This document shows, one piece after another, positions 29,045 to 38,573 of a stretch of 64,000 bases of DNA (positions are counted from its first letter, which is position 1; each line of letters starts with the position of its first letter). The DNA is taken from positions 558,001 through 622,000 of the forward strand of contig NZ_CP053084.1 in the NCBI RefSeq assembly GCF_013004065.1. The letters run 5' to 3'. A model generated the notes under the pieces. The model did not search any database. It was not told the DNA's origin and worked only from the letters and a program-made list of their open reading frames with translations. The DNA is from Limnobacter sp. SAORIC-580. Its GTDB lineage: Bacteria; Pseudomonadota; Gammaproteobacteria; Burkholderiales; Burkholderiaceae_B. The position numbers and the translations under genes were made by a program.

Positions 29045-29632
29045 TTAAGGACGTGCGCCGCCAATTGAAATGTTGTTGCCAACTGCGGTAGCTGACGCTG
29101 TGAGGCGGGTTGGATCCCAACGGTATTCAGCCACAGCCACGTTGTCGCTGACGTTGCACTGAGCCACTGACAATTCGGCCAGGCTTGTGTTGTCAAGATT
29201 CAGGCTGAAGTTGTTGCCAATTGAAACGGCTTCAATGAGAACTTCGCCGGTTTTTGATGTGCTCCGCTGGGACAGGTTGACTGACGCCAGTTGATCGCCA
29301 TAGTTGCTTTGGGACACATGGCGAACAGGAACTTTGGATGATGAACTGAGAGAAATGGCAATGTTGTTGCCCACGGCCTGGGCTGAACCAGTGATATCGC
29401 CGTTGTCGCGCATGACCACGTTTTGTAGATCAACGATTGCAGCATTGGTGCCGGTGTTGCTTTGAATGAAAATGCCGTTGTGGTTTGGGCTGAGGTAATA
29501 GCTGCTGTCAAATTCAACATTGGCATCGATTTCAACTTGACAGTCATTGCCTTGACAGGTGGCCTGTGCAACTGAGTGCATGGACAACAATGCAGCCAGA
29601 ATGGACAAGGATTTAAGGGATTGCTTCAACAT
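29045..29632 (-). CDS. HfaD-like secreted protein with GNN repeats
   Basis: A 195-residue protein with a signal peptide (SLKSLSILAALLSMHSVAQA, cut near residue 23). The mature part has three copies of a short motif ending in GNN: GSAQAVGNNIAISL, IEAVSIGNNFSLNL and ASATAVGNNISIGG, spaced about 60 residues, plus a Cys pair early (TCQGNDCQ) and a later Cys. It is the first gene of a minus-strand set with the HfaA-like and CsgG-like genes, so it may be a surface adhesin subunit or anchor exported by the latter. The name HfaD-like is an inference from context; length is shorter than I would expect for Caulobacter HfaD. The ATG at 29632 was chosen for its signal peptide. Confidence 0.55.
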   Translation of the reverse strand: MLKQSLKSLSILAALLSMHSVAQATCQGNDCQVEIDANVEFDSSYYLSPNHNGIFIQSNTGTNAAIVDLQNVVMRDNGDITGSAQAVGNNIAISLSSSSKVPVRHVSQSNYGDQLASVNLSQRSTSKTGEVLIEAVSIGNNFSLNLDNTSLAELSVAQCNVSDNVAVAEYRWDPTRLTASATAVGNNISIGGARP

Positions 29633-29726
29633 GTGGAGTGCTCCAAGAGTATTGATGAGGGCTAAAAAGACAACGTGCTTCGGGCATTTGGGCAACGAGC
29701 GCTGTCGCATTAATGAAAATGCTCCC

Positions 29727-29750
29727 TTTGAGTGACGGGGAGCACTCAAA
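29727..29750. promoter_or_regulatory. Inverted repeat in the divergent nadA/surface-gene region
   Basis: TTTGAGTG (29727-29734) and CACTCAAA (29743-29750) form a perfect 8-bp inverted repeat with an 8-nt spacer. A related GGAGTGCTCC lies at 29635-29644 and its reverse complement core GGAGCACTC at 29740-29748. It may be an operator for one of the divergent genes. Confidence 0.4.
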
Positions 29751-29841
29751 AGTTCAGATCGTTCTTCGTTCTGGATTCCCGGGATTTTCTGGGGCCAAGG
29801 GAGTAAAATGCGTGTTTTCCTTGTCACCAACCGAGCGTTCC

Positions 29842-30993
29842 GTGAATCAAGTAGACATCAAGCCTGTTGAGTTCGATTTGCCCTCACAGGCCAGCCCCTC
29901 CACCAGTTGTAAACCCTCCCAAGCGTGGGCCCGTGTGCCCCAGCAACCGGGGCCCGACGAAAGGGCTGCTTTGAAGGCGGAGATCAAGGCTTTGCTGAAA
30001 GCCCGTGATGCCGTGTTGGTGGCGCATTATTACGTGGACTCTGAATTGCAAGACCTGGCTGAGGAAACCGGCGGTTGTGTTTCAGATTCCCTTGAAATGG
30101 CGCGTTTTGGGCGCGAGAGCAAGCAGCAGAACCTGGTGGTGGCGGGCGTGCGATTCATGGGTGAAACAAGCAAGATTTTGAATCCCGAGAAACGCGTATT
30201 CATGCCAGACCTGGATGCCACATGTTCACTGGACCTGGGGTGCCCCTCGGAAGAGTTCAACGCGTTTTGTGATCAACACCCCGATCGCACAGTGGTGGTG
30301 TATGCCAACACAAGTGCTGCCGTGAAGGCGCGCGCAGACTGGATGGTGACCTCAAGCATTGCCTTGGACATTGTGGGCCATTTGCATGCACAGGGGCAAA
30401 AGCTGATTTGGGCACCCGATCGGCATTTGGGGCAGTACATCCAAAAACAGACTGGTGCCGATATGTTGCTGTGGCAGGGCTCGTGCCTGGTACACGACGA
30501 GTTCAAGGCTGAAGAACTCAAAATGCTGAAAGCCCAGCACCCGCAGGCCATGGTGTTGGTGCACCCGGAATCGCCAGCCGATGTGGTGGCACTGGCCGAT
30601 GTGGTGGGTTCGACCACTCAGCTGATCAAGGCCACGCAAACCCCAGGTGTTGACACCTACATTGTGGCCACTGACAACGGAATTTTGCACAAAATGCGTC
30701 AGTTTGCACCGGGTAAAACCTTGATTGAGGCGCCTACCGCGGGCAATTCAGCCACTTGCAAAAGCTGCGCCCATTGCCCCTGGATGGCCATGAATGGTTT
30801 GAAAAACCTGCGCGATGTGTTGAAGACCGGGTTTGATACCGGCTTGGGCGAGGTGCATGTGGACTCCGCGCTGGGCAAACAGGCTTACCGTTGCATCGAC
30901 CGAATGCTGGATTTCGCGAAAACACATGGTATTTCCGGGCCGCGTGGCCAGGGTCGCCTGGAACAGGCACACAAGGGAGTGGGGCCAGCATGA
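29842..30993 (+). CDS. nadA: Quinolinate synthase NadA
   Basis: 4Fe-4S enzyme condensing iminoaspartate (from NadB) with dihydroxyacetone phosphate to quinolinate, the start of de novo NAD synthesis. 383 residues from the GTG at 29842, whose product starts like betaproteobacterial NadA ([12 protein letters not shown]). A GTG at 29812 has a better AAGGGAG ribosome binding site and is the main alternative. Substrate and cluster motifs: [32 protein letters not shown], and the C-terminal [13 protein letters not shown]. It overlaps nadC by 4 nt. Confidence 0.94.
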   Translation: MNQVDIKPVEFDLPSQASPSTSCKPSQAWARVPQQPGPDERAALKAEIKALLKARDAVLVAHYYVDSELQDLAEETGGCVSDSLEMARFGRESKQQNLVVAGVRFMGETSKILNPEKRVFMPDLDATCSLDLGCPSEEFNAFCDQHPDRTVVVYANTSAAVKARADWMVTSSIALDIVGHLHAQGQKLIWAPDRHLGQYIQKQTGADMLLWQGSCLVHDEFKAEELKMLKAQHPQAMVLVHPESPADVVALADVVGSTTQLIKATQTPGVDTYIVATDNGILHKMRQFAPGKTLIEAPTAGNSATCKSCAHCPWMAMNGLKNLRDVLKTGFDTGLGEVHVDSALGKQAYRCIDRMLDFAKTHGISGPRGQGRLEQAHKGVGPA

Positions 30994-31856
30994 GCCGTTC
31001 AGAACTCTTTCAATCGTTTGGGCCGGCGCTTGAGCTGGCCTTGCTGAAAAATGTGCATGATGCGATTGCCGAAGACATGGGCAATACAGACTGGACCGGT
31101 CTGTTAGTGCCCGAGGGCAAGCGCTGCAAGGCGCAGCTGCTGTGCCGCGACAAGGCGGTGGTGTGTGGGCAGGACTGGTTCAACGGGGTGTTCAATGCAC
31201 TGTGCCCGGATGCTTTGGTGCGTTGGCAAGTGCCTGAGGGGTACGAGGTTCAGCCTGGCACAGTGGTGTGTGAGATTGATGCCCATGCCCGGCCTTTGCT
31301 GACGGCCGAGCGTTCAGCGATGAATTATTTGCAGTTGCTTTCTGCAGTGGCTACCCGAACACGCCATTTTGTGCGCCTGATTGAAGGCACAAAAGCATCC
31401 ATTCTGGATACCCGAAAAACCTTGCCCGGCATGCGTTTGGCTCAAAAGTACGCTGTGCGGGTTGGGGGCGGTTTGAATCAGCGCTTGGCGTTGTACGACG
31501 GTATTTTGATCAAGGAAAACCACATTGCGGCTGCGGGAGGAATTGCCCCGGTGCTGGCCAATGCCGATGCCTTGGGTGCGCCGCATGTGAGTGTGCAAAT
31601 TGAGGTTGAAAGTTTGGTTCAGCTTGAGGAGGCGCTACAAGCTGGTGCCAAGTCGGTGCTACTGGACAACTTTGGGCTGGAGGCCATGCGTGTGGCCGTT
31701 GAGGTGAACAAAGGCAGGGCTATTCTGGAAGCATCAGGCGGGGTAAACGAGCACACGGTGCGAGCCATTGCCGAGACTGGTGTGGACCGCATTTCGATCG
31801 GGGCGCTCACGAAAGACGTTACGGCGGTGGATTATTCGCTTCGAGTAATGGAGTGA
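30990..31856 (+). CDS. nadC: Nicotinate-nucleotide pyrophosphorylase NadC
   Basis: Converts quinolinate and PRPP to nicotinate mononucleotide with loss of CO2. 288 residues. The ATG overlaps the nadA stop (ATGA). Signature segments are SGVATRTR-like [38 protein letters not shown] and SIGALT near the C terminus. The frame is open upstream inside nadA but only the ATG at 30990 gives the family length. Confidence 0.95.
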   Translation: MSRSELFQSFGPALELALLKNVHDAIAEDMGNTDWTGLLVPEGKRCKAQLLCRDKAVVCGQDWFNGVFNALCPDALVRWQVPEGYEVQPGTVVCEIDAHARPLLTAERSAMNYLQLLSAVATRTRHFVRLIEGTKASILDTRKTLPGMRLAQKYAVRVGGGLNQRLALYDGILIKENHIAAAGGIAPVLANADALGAPHVSVQIEVESLVQLEEALQAGAKSVLLDNFGLEAMRVAVEVNKGRAILEASGGVNEHTVRAIAETGVDRISIGALTKDVTAVDYSLRVME

Positions 31857-31922
31857 GCGCGAATTGTTGGTTTGGTGCGTCAACCCGACGGGGTTGTCCG
31901 ATTCCCTTGAAATCACGCATAT

Positions 31923-33524
31923 TCATTTTTTCTTGGGTCGTTGCAACACCGTGGGGAATGCTTTGGGCAGGGTGCCCGGGTAGTCGGCACTGAAATGCAA
32001 ACCACGGCTTTCCTTGCGGCTTAGTGCGCTGGTCACGATCAAATCGGCCACGTCCACCAGGTTGCGCAATTCCAGCAAATCCCGGCTTACGCGGAAGTTG
32101 CTGTAGAACTCCAGAATTTCGGCACGAAGCAATTGGATGCGGTGCTGCGCCCGTTCCAGGCGTTTGTCGGTTCGTACAATGCCCACGTAGTTCCACATGG
32201 TCTGGCGAAGTTCTGCCCAGTTGTGGGAAATCACCACCTCTTCATCTGGGTCGGTAACCCGGCTTTCGTCCCAATCCGGCAGTCCCATGGTTTCGCGGTT
32301 GGGTTTGGTCAAAATGTGGTTGGCGGCAGCTTGCCCCAATACCACGCATTCCAGCAGGCTGTTGCTGGCCAGCCGGTTGGCACCGTGAAGGCCTGTGTAG
32401 GCTGTTTCGCCCACGGCATACAGGCCGGGAATGTCGGTGCGGGCATTGTGGTCGGTGACCACGCCACCGCAGGTGTAATGCGCAGCAGGCACAACAGGAA
32501 TGCCTTGCTTGGTGATGTCGATGCCCAGTTCAAGGCAACGTTTGTAAATGGTAGGGAAATGTTTTTTCAGTTTCTCAGCCGGTTCATGGCTGATGTCCAG
32601 GTACACGCAATCCAGGCCGCGTTTTTTCATTTCAAAGTCGATGGCGCGCGCCACCACATCACGCGGTGCCAGTTCTGCCCGTTCGTCGTGCTCGGGCATG
32701 AAGCGTGTGCCATCGGGCAGTTTCAGCAAACCACCTTCGCCGCGCACCGCTTCGGTAATCAAAAAGCTTTTGGCATAGGGGTGGTACAGGCAGGTGGGGT
32801 GGAACTGGATGAATTCCATATTGGAAATTCGGCATCCTGCACGCCAGGCCATGGCAATCCCGTCACCCGTGGCTGTGTCGGGGTTGGTGGTGTAGTTGTA
32901 CACTTTGCCCGCGCCGCCGCAAGCCAGCACAATGTAAGGGCAGGTCAGGGTGAGTACGCGTTGCGATTGTTCGTCCAGAACGTAAGCACCCAAAATGCCG
33001 GCCTTTTTCTCGCTTAGCCGGTCGCCGGTGATCAGGTCGATCACCATGTGGTGTTCAAACAATTGAATGTTGGGGTGGTTGCGCGCTTTGGCTTCCAGCG
33101 TGGTTTGTACTGCATCGCCTGTGGCATCGGCCACGTGCAGGATTCGCCTGCGGCTGTGCCCGCCTTCTCGGGTCAGGTGGAACCCGTTGGGTTCGGTATT
33201 GCTGGGGCCTTCTTCGTCTTCGCGAGAAAACGGCACACCTTGTTCCACCAACCAGTCGATGGATTTGGATGCGTTTTCCAGAATGAATTGCACGGCATCA
33301 CGTTCGCACAGGCCGCCACCCGCTACCAGGGTGTCTTGCACATGTTCGGCCACGCTGTCGGCAGGGTCGCGCACAGCGGCAATGCCACCTTGGGCCCAAC
33401 GGCTTGCCGAGTCGGAAACTGAGCGTTTGCAAATAATGGCCACTTTGAGCTTGTCGGCCAATTGTAGGGCGGTGGTTAATCCTGCCAAACCACTGCCAAT
33501 GATGGCGACATCGAACTGTTTCAT
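31923..33524 (-). CDS. nadB: L-aspartate oxidase NadB
   Basis: FAD enzyme oxidising L-aspartate to iminoaspartate for NadA. 533 residues from the ATG at 33524; a GTG two codons upstream is possible. FAD-binding GSGLAGL is at residues 9-15, and the substrate-site segments [24 protein letters not shown] and [10 protein letters not shown] are those of NadB and not of succinate dehydrogenase. It faces the nadA-nadC pair tail to tail across 66 nt, so the three genes of the branch are together but not in one operon. Confidence 0.95.
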   Translation of the reverse strand: MKQFDVAIIGSGLAGLTTALQLADKLKVAIICKRSVSDSASRWAQGGIAAVRDPADSVAEHVQDTLVAGGGLCERDAVQFILENASKSIDWLVEQGVPFSREDEEGPSNTEPNGFHLTREGGHSRRRILHVADATGDAVQTTLEAKARNHPNIQLFEHHMVIDLITGDRLSEKKAGILGAYVLDEQSQRVLTLTCPYIVLACGGAGKVYNYTTNPDTATGDGIAMAWRAGCRISNMEFIQFHPTCLYHPYAKSFLITEAVRGEGGLLKLPDGTRFMPEHDERAELAPRDVVARAIDFEMKKRGLDCVYLDISHEPAEKLKKHFPTIYKRCLELGIDITKQGIPVVPAAHYTCGGVVTDHNARTDIPGLYAVGETAYTGLHGANRLASNSLLECVVLGQAAANHILTKPNRETMGLPDWDESRVTDPDEEVVISHNWAELRQTMWNYVGIVRTDKRLERAQHRIQLLRAEILEFYSNFRVSRDLLELRNLVDVADLIVTSALSRKESRGLHFSADYPGTLPKAFPTVLQRPKKK

Positions 33525-33629
33525 TTTCACGGTGATGCTTTGAATGTGTGAATTGTCATGCTCACATCATATCGAAGCCGAGGGTGCCCGGGTCAAATAC
33601 GACCAATTTTGATGTGCTATTTGAGCCGT

Positions 33630-35633
33630 TTAGAGGTGTTGGACCAGCTGGTCGTGGTTGCCAACCAGGTGTTTCAGTTTGAATTCGTCAAACGGCATGG
33701 GTTTGGACAGCCAGAAGCCTTGAACATAGTCGGCCCCCAGCTTTTTAACCAGTTCGTATTCGGACTGGGTTTCTACACCTTCGGTGGTGACCAGCAAGCC
33801 CATGATGTGGCCCATTTCGATGGTTGATTCAAGAATGATCTGACCATCCGTGTCCAGGTCTGCGCCCTGCACTAGTGAGCGGTCAATTTTCAATTCGGTG
33901 ACCGGGAAGCGCTTCAAATAGGCCAGTGAGGAGTAGCCCGTGCCAAAGTCATCCACCGCGATTTGAAAATGCATGGCAGCCAACTGATTGAGTATGTCCA
34001 ACGCTTGCTCTGGGTCTCGCATGGCTGCACTTTCAGTGATTTCCAACACAATATGGCGCGAGGCATCGGGTTGCTGCTTATGCAAAGTTTGCATGAAATC
34101 AATCAGGCTGAAATCTTCCAGATCCATCGCGGAAAGATTGACTGACAACCTGATGTTTTGATTGGCACACAGCGTAATGATGGCGTAGGTTTGTTTGAGA
34201 ACCAGGCGCGTAATGTCGCGGATCATGCCGGTTTGCTCGGCAAGTTCAATAAAGGCCCCAGGCGCAATCAAACCGTGAACAGGGTGGTTCCAGCGCAAGA
34301 GCACTTCCGCCTGGTTAATGCTGTTGGTGCGCAGGTTCAATTTGGGTTGAAAAAACAGGCAGAATTCGTTGTCTGTAATGGCTTTGCGCAGTTGGGCAAT
34401 CAGTTCAAGCCGATTGGCCGAACGCTGTTCAAGCCGCGCCTCGAAAACAATGCTGGTTTGGCGTGTTTTTTTGGCCAGTTGGCGAGCAATTTCAGCCCGG
34501 CGCATTAGCGTTTCGGGGCATTGACCGTGCTCGGGATAGTGCGCAAGGCCCGCATGGCTTTGAATGTCCAGTTGATAGTTCTGTACCCGCAGTGAACCAT
34601 GCAACATGCGTTTCAGGGTGTGTTTTTTCAGCATGCTTTCCAGCAATTCTCGTGGCAAAAGCATGCAGAAAATATTGCCTTCAAGACGCGCAATCACCAG
34701 GTTTTCCTGGCAAATGCGACTGGCTTTGCGTGCCACTTTAACCAACACTTTGTCCGCAACATCATGCCCCAGCACTTCATTGATATTGTCCAGGTTGTCG
34801 ATTCCCCAAATCACAATGCTCAACGGTTCGCGGGCGCTTTGCGTACGTTCTCGCAGGGCAAGGGTTAAATACGCGCGGTTGTCCAGCCCCGTCAATTGAT
34901 CTTTGTAGGCGGTGCGCCGAATCACCTTGTCGCGTTCTTGCAGGCTCTTCGCCATGTGGTTGAAGGTGAACGCCAGCTGGTTGATTTCGCCAATGGAGCT
35001 TTCAGGAAGTCGCCAATCGTAATTTCCCTCGGCCATGAGTTGCGCGCTGGTGGTAATTTCTCCCAGGGGTTGGGTGATGGACTGACTGATCCAGCGACTG
35101 CACAAGGTGCTGATGACCAGTACCAGGGCGGTAAGTCCAAGAATGTCTTCAACTTGCATGTTGAGCAGTGAGGCATTTGGAATGTGCGTGGCCCACAGGA
35201 TGATTGTTTGATTCGCAGCGTCTTCCAGGGGCAGCATGGCCTGAAGTGCGTGCAGGCGAACGCCGTTTTCGCACTTGAATCGCTGAATTTTTGATTCCGA
35301 TGGGGCTTGGGAAAGTTCACAATCTTTGGGCCAGTGCAGTGTGCCTTGTGCACCCTCAATATTGCCGGAGTGGTAATACACCGGCGTCATGGCCATTGCG
35401 TGGTTGTGCCCGGAGTGGTCCTTGTGGTCAATGGCTTGGGCTTTGGCAATGAGCAATTGATCTATGCGTTCGGCATGTTGTGCACTGAACTGATTATTCA
35501 AAATGGCGTAAATGCTAAGTGACAGGGCCAACAGCGCTGTAACGCAAACCAGTAACGTGCGTGAGTTAAGCGAGATGACGGTGCTGTTGGCGATCAGTGC
35601 GCGCAACAGCCCGTTTTTTTGCGATGAAAGCAT
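33630..35633 (-). CDS. Membrane c-di-GMP phosphodiesterase with degenerate GGDEF and intact EAL
   Basis: 667 residues. TM1 near residues 25-47, a periplasmic domain to about 155, TM2 near residues 160-185, a HAMP linker, a GGDEF domain and an EAL domain. The diguanylate cyclase signature is replaced by EGNIF (RLEGNIF, near residue 318), so it should not make c-di-GMP. The EAL domain keeps EVLLRW (about 444), SVNLSA, LEITES, DDFGTGYSS, LKIDR and TEGVET, so it should hydrolyse c-di-GMP. The periplasmic part holds a His-rich stretch (DHKDHSGHNHAM) near residues 69-80, which could bind a metal. It lies on the same strand as nadB and trmB but apart from both. Confidence 0.9.
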   Translation of the reverse strand: MLSSQKNGLLRALIANSTVISLNSRTLLVCVTALLALSLSIYAILNNQFSAQHAERIDQLLIAKAQAIDHKDHSGHNHAMAMTPVYYHSGNIEGAQGTLHWPKDCELSQAPSESKIQRFKCENGVRLHALQAMLPLEDAANQTIILWATHIPNASLLNMQVEDILGLTALVLVISTLCSRWISQSITQPLGEITTSAQLMAEGNYDWRLPESSIGEINQLAFTFNHMAKSLQERDKVIRRTAYKDQLTGLDNRAYLTLALRERTQSAREPLSIVIWGIDNLDNINEVLGHDVADKVLVKVARKASRICQENLVIARLEGNIFCMLLPRELLESMLKKHTLKRMLHGSLRVQNYQLDIQSHAGLAHYPEHGQCPETLMRRAEIARQLAKKTRQTSIVFEARLEQRSANRLELIAQLRKAITDNEFCLFFQPKLNLRTNSINQAEVLLRWNHPVHGLIAPGAFIELAEQTGMIRDITRLVLKQTYAIITLCANQNIRLSVNLSAMDLEDFSLIDFMQTLHKQQPDASRHIVLEITESAAMRDPEQALDILNQLAAMHFQIAVDDFGTGYSSLAYLKRFPVTELKIDRSLVQGADLDTDGQIILESTIEMGHIMGLLVTTEGVETQSEYELVKKLGADYVQGFWLSKPMPFDEFKLKHLVGNHDQLVQHL

Positions 35634-35723
35634 GCCGTGTTGAATTTACGAGGTTGAGCCTGATTAAAGCAAATTCAGGCGCAGCAAGGCATACCGCAAG
35701 AGGGGAGGTCTGTTTGAACCGTG

Positions 35724-36428
35724 TCAGCGAACACGGTAGAGAAGGTCCCAGACACCGTGGCCAAGTTTCAATCCGCGATTCTCGAACTTGGTCAGAGGCC
35801 TGTCATCGGGCCGTGGCGCAAAGGGTGTTGACGCCACATTCTGCCAATCGGGCGCCACGCTGAGTACATCGTGCATGTGGTGGGCGTAATTTTCCCAGTC
35901 GGTGGCACAGTGCAGCACCCCGCCAGGTTTCATCTTTTTCGCTAGCTTTGCCACAAATTCAGCTTGGATGAGTCGCCGTTTGTGGTGGCGGGCCTTGCGC
36001 CAGGGGTCGGGAAAATACAGCAACACTTTGTCAAGGCTGGCATCGGGAATCATGTCGCGAAGTACATCGACCACATCATGGGAAATGATCCGAATGTTTT
36101 CTATGCCCTCTTCTTCAATCTTCTTGATCAGCGACCCCACACCGGCGGTATAAATTTCAACACCCAAGTAGTTTACATGGGGGTGTGCCTTGGCAATTTT
36201 TGCGGTGGTTTCGCCCATGCCAAAGCCGATTTCAAGCCAATTGGCTTGGCCTTGTGTGCCCCATTGCTTGTCGAAATCAATGTGGGTTTGTGGGCTGTAG
36301 GCGATGCCCCACTTGGGCATGCCTTCTTCCACGGCACGTTCCTGGGCGCGTGAAATATGCCCCCGACGTTTCACAAAACTTTTGATGTGCTGGTCGCGAA
36401 ACGGATTGTCGGGGGTTTGGTCTGTCAT
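35724..36428 (-). CDS. trmB: tRNA (guanine-N7)-methyltransferase TrmB
   Basis: Methylates G46 of several tRNAs. 234 residues. The SAM-binding loop [14 protein letters not shown] is near residues 66-79, the [14 protein letters not shown] block that forms the catalytic and tRNA-binding site is present, and ATDWENYA marks the C-terminal part. Its ATG overlaps the thiG stop by 4 nt, so it is the third gene of thiS-thiG-trmB. Confidence 0.95.
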   Translation of the reverse strand: MTDQTPDNPFRDQHIKSFVKRRGHISRAQERAVEEGMPKWGIAYSPQTHIDFDKQWGTQGQANWLEIGFGMGETTAKIAKAHPHVNYLGVEIYTAGVGSLIKKIEEEGIENIRIISHDVVDVLRDMIPDASLDKVLLYFPDPWRKARHHKRRLIQAEFVAKLAKKMKPGGVLHCATDWENYAHHMHDVLSVAPDWQNVASTPFAPRPDDRPLTKFENRGLKLGHGVWDLLYRVR

Positions 36429-37240
36429 TTTGAACTGGAGGAAATAACGCCTTCCACAGGGGAAGAGGGGCTGGCCGTGTAAAACTTTTTCGGCATTCTA
36501 CCCGCAAGAAAGGCATCGCGACCGGCCTGTGTGGCCAAACGCATGGCACGGGCCATTTGCACCGGGTTTTGTGCCTTGGCGATTGCGGTGTTCATCAATA
36601 CGCCAGCACAACCCAGTTCCATGGCGATGGCGGCATCGGACGCCGTGCCCACACCGGCATCCACAATCACGGGCACCTGTGCTTTTTCCAGAATCAGGTT
36701 GATGTTCCAAGGGTTCAAAATACCCATGCCAGAACCAATGAGCGAGGCCAAGGGCATGATGGCCAAACAACCCACATCCTCTAGCTTGCGGGCGTAAATG
36801 GGGTCGTCGGAACAATACACCATCACGTCGAAACCATCGGCCACCAGTTCTTTGGCGGCAATCAGTGTTTCTTCCATGTCGGGGTACAGATTGGTGGGGT
36901 CGCCCAGCACCTCGAGTTTGCACAGATTATGGCCATCCAGCAGTTCACGACCCAGGCGCAAGGTGCGCACCGCATCTTTGGCGGTGTAGCAACCGGCCGA
37001 GTTGGGCAGGTAGGTGAATTTGCTGGGGGCAATGTAATCGAGCAAGCTGGCTTCACCTGCATTCTGGCCAATGTTGGTGCGGCGTATGGCCACTGTCACA
37101 ATTTCAGCGCCACTTTCAGTGATTGCCTCGCGGGTTTCGTCGAGGCTGGCGTATTTACCGGTGCCCACCAGCAAGCGGCTGGTGAATTCACGGCTACCTA
37201 CTTTCCAGGTGTCGTTGTGCTTTTCAGTTGAGGTGTTCAT
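36425..37240 (-). CDS. thiG: Thiazole synthase ThiG
   Basis: Makes the thiazole phosphate half of thiamin from deoxyxylulose phosphate, dehydroglycine and ThiS thiocarboxylate. 271 residues from the ATG at 37240; an in-frame start at 37297 would reach into thiS and is rejected. Typical blocks are [32 protein letters not shown] and [18 protein letters not shown]. It follows thiS by 31 nt. No thiO or thiH gene accompanies it here. Confidence 0.95.
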   Translation of the reverse strand: MNTSTEKHNDTWKVGSREFTSRLLVGTGKYASLDETREAITESGAEIVTVAIRRTNIGQNAGEASLLDYIAPSKFTYLPNSAGCYTAKDAVRTLRLGRELLDGHNLCKLEVLGDPTNLYPDMEETLIAAKELVADGFDVMVYCSDDPIYARKLEDVGCLAIMPLASLIGSGMGILNPWNINLILEKAQVPVIVDAGVGTASDAAIAMELGCAGVLMNTAIAKAQNPVQMARAMRLATQAGRDAFLAGRMPKKFYTASPSSPVEGVISSSSK

Positions 37241-37271
37241 GAGGGTACTGCTCCTGATTGGTACTGATTGT

Positions 37272-37475
37272 TTAGCCACCACCCACAGCAACCACAATTT
37301 CCAAGCTGGCCCCGGCGTTCAGTGGCGTGGTGGCGTGCTGGCTTTTGGGCACAATTTCGCCATTCAGTTCGACAGCGATGCGCTTGCCGGTCAGTTTGAG
37401 GCTTTCCACAAGGTGCGCCACAGTGCTGTTCTCGGGCATTTCACGATTTTCACCGTTGACTGTAACTTGAATCAT
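37272..37475 (-). CDS. thiS: Sulfur carrier protein ThiS
   Basis: Ubiquitin-like carrier whose C-terminal Gly-Gly is thiocarboxylated and gives sulfur to ThiG. 67 residues starting MIQVTVNGE, with [10 protein letters not shown] and the ending VAVGGG. First gene of thiS-thiG-trmB, divergent from the radical SAM gene with a 141-nt gap. No TPP riboswitch is visible in that gap. Confidence 0.93.
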   Translation of the reverse strand: MIQVTVNGENREMPENSTVAHLVESLKLTGKRIAVELNGEIVPKSQHATTPLNAGASLEIVVAVGGG

Positions 37476-37616
37476 GGCTTGAGCGAATGAGCTTGTGTAA
37501 GTTTGTTACTATCGATTAACGCGATAATCAAACCGGATCAATCTTGCTTGCAAGCCTTGATTCTCTCATTATCTGAAAACGAAATAACCAAGCGGCGCAC
37601 AGAAACCGGAGCCTAC

Positions 37617-38573
37617 ATGCACTCAGTAGTTCATTTGTTGAAAAGTACCACCTTCCCCAGCGTGAAGCGCTTGAACCTGGAAACCATTCAGGTGAATCTG
37701 GGTTACCTGTGTAATCAAAGCTGTACCCACTGCCATGTGAATGCAGGCCCCAATCGCACCGAGCTGATGCAAGACGAGCAAATTGACCAGTTGATTACCC
37801 TGATGAATCAGGGCTGGGTGAAAAAACTTGATTTGACCGGTGGTGCTCCGGAGATGAACCCGCGCTTCAAGCGCCTGGTGGTGGCTGCGCGCAAAGCAGG
37901 TGTGCATGTGATTGACCGGTGCAACCTGACCATTTTGAGTGAGCCAGGCTATGAGGATTTGGCTGAATTTCTCGCTGAAAATGAAGTTGAAATTTTTGCA
38001 TCCTTGCCTTGCTACCTTGAAGACAATGTGGACAAGCAACGCGGCAAGGGTGTGTTCGATGCCAGCATTGCAGGCCTGCAAAAACTGAATGCACTGGGTT
38101 ATGGTGACAAGCTGCGTTTGACCTTGGTGTTCAACCCACAAGGTCCTTCATTGCCACCCCCGCAAGAAGCACTGGAAGCCGATTACAAGGCTGTGTTGTT
38201 CGAGAAGTTTGGCATTCGCTTCACCGGCCTGGTGACAATCACCAACATGCCGATTGCCCGTTTTGGCAGTACCTTGATCAGCAAGGGCACGTTCGAGACC
38301 TATATGAACACGCTGAAAGGCGCATACCGGGAAAGTAACCTGGCGGCGGTGATGTGCCGCAGCTTGGTGTCGATTGACTACGAAGGCACGCTGTACGATT
38401 GCGACTTCAACCAGCAACTGGGTTGGCCTGTGCGCGATTCACAGGGCAGGGCGCTGACGTTGGCTGATTTGACGCAGACCGCGCTTGATTCCATCGAAGT
38501 GGTGGTGGGTGACCATTGCTATGGCTGTACCGCGGGTCAGGGCAGCAGCTGCGGTGGTGCCTTGGCTGCTTGA
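37617..38573 (+). CDS. arsS: ArsS-type radical SAM/Cys-rich protein
   Basis: Radical SAM enzyme of the family annotated as arsenosugar biosynthesis protein ArsS. 318 residues from the ATG at 37617 (GGAG ribosome binding site 5 nt before). The cluster motif CX3CX2C is in CNQSCTHCH and the C-terminal Cys-rich domain has MCRSLVSIDYEGTLYDCDFN and HCYGCTAGQGSSCGG. No arsM, arsR or other arsenic gene is in this window, so the arsenosugar role is unproven. Its 3' end overlaps the convergent membrane protein gene by 37 nt. Confidence 0.82.
   Translation: MHSVVHLLKSTTFPSVKRLNLETIQVNLGYLCNQSCTHCHVNAGPNRTELMQDEQIDQLITLMNQGWVKKLDLTGGAPEMNPRFKRLVVAARKAGVHVIDRCNLTILSEPGYEDLAEFLAENEVEIFASLPCYLEDNVDKQRGKGVFDASIAGLQKLNALGYGDKLRLTLVFNPQGPSLPPPQEALEADYKAVLFEKFGIRFTGLVTITNMPIARFGSTLISKGTFETYMNTLKGAYRESNLAAVMCRSLVSIDYEGTLYDCDFNQQLGWPVRDSQGRALTLADLTQTALDSIEVVVGDHCYGCTAGQGSSCGGALAA

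Noticed and set aside
32133..33017. Plus-strand reading frame of 294 codons
   Set aside because: It is antisense to nadB, whose assignment is certain.
37476..37616. TPP riboswitch before thiS
   Set aside because: None of the conserved aptamer segments (CTGAGA, ACCTGA, GGATAATGCC-like) is present on the minus strand.
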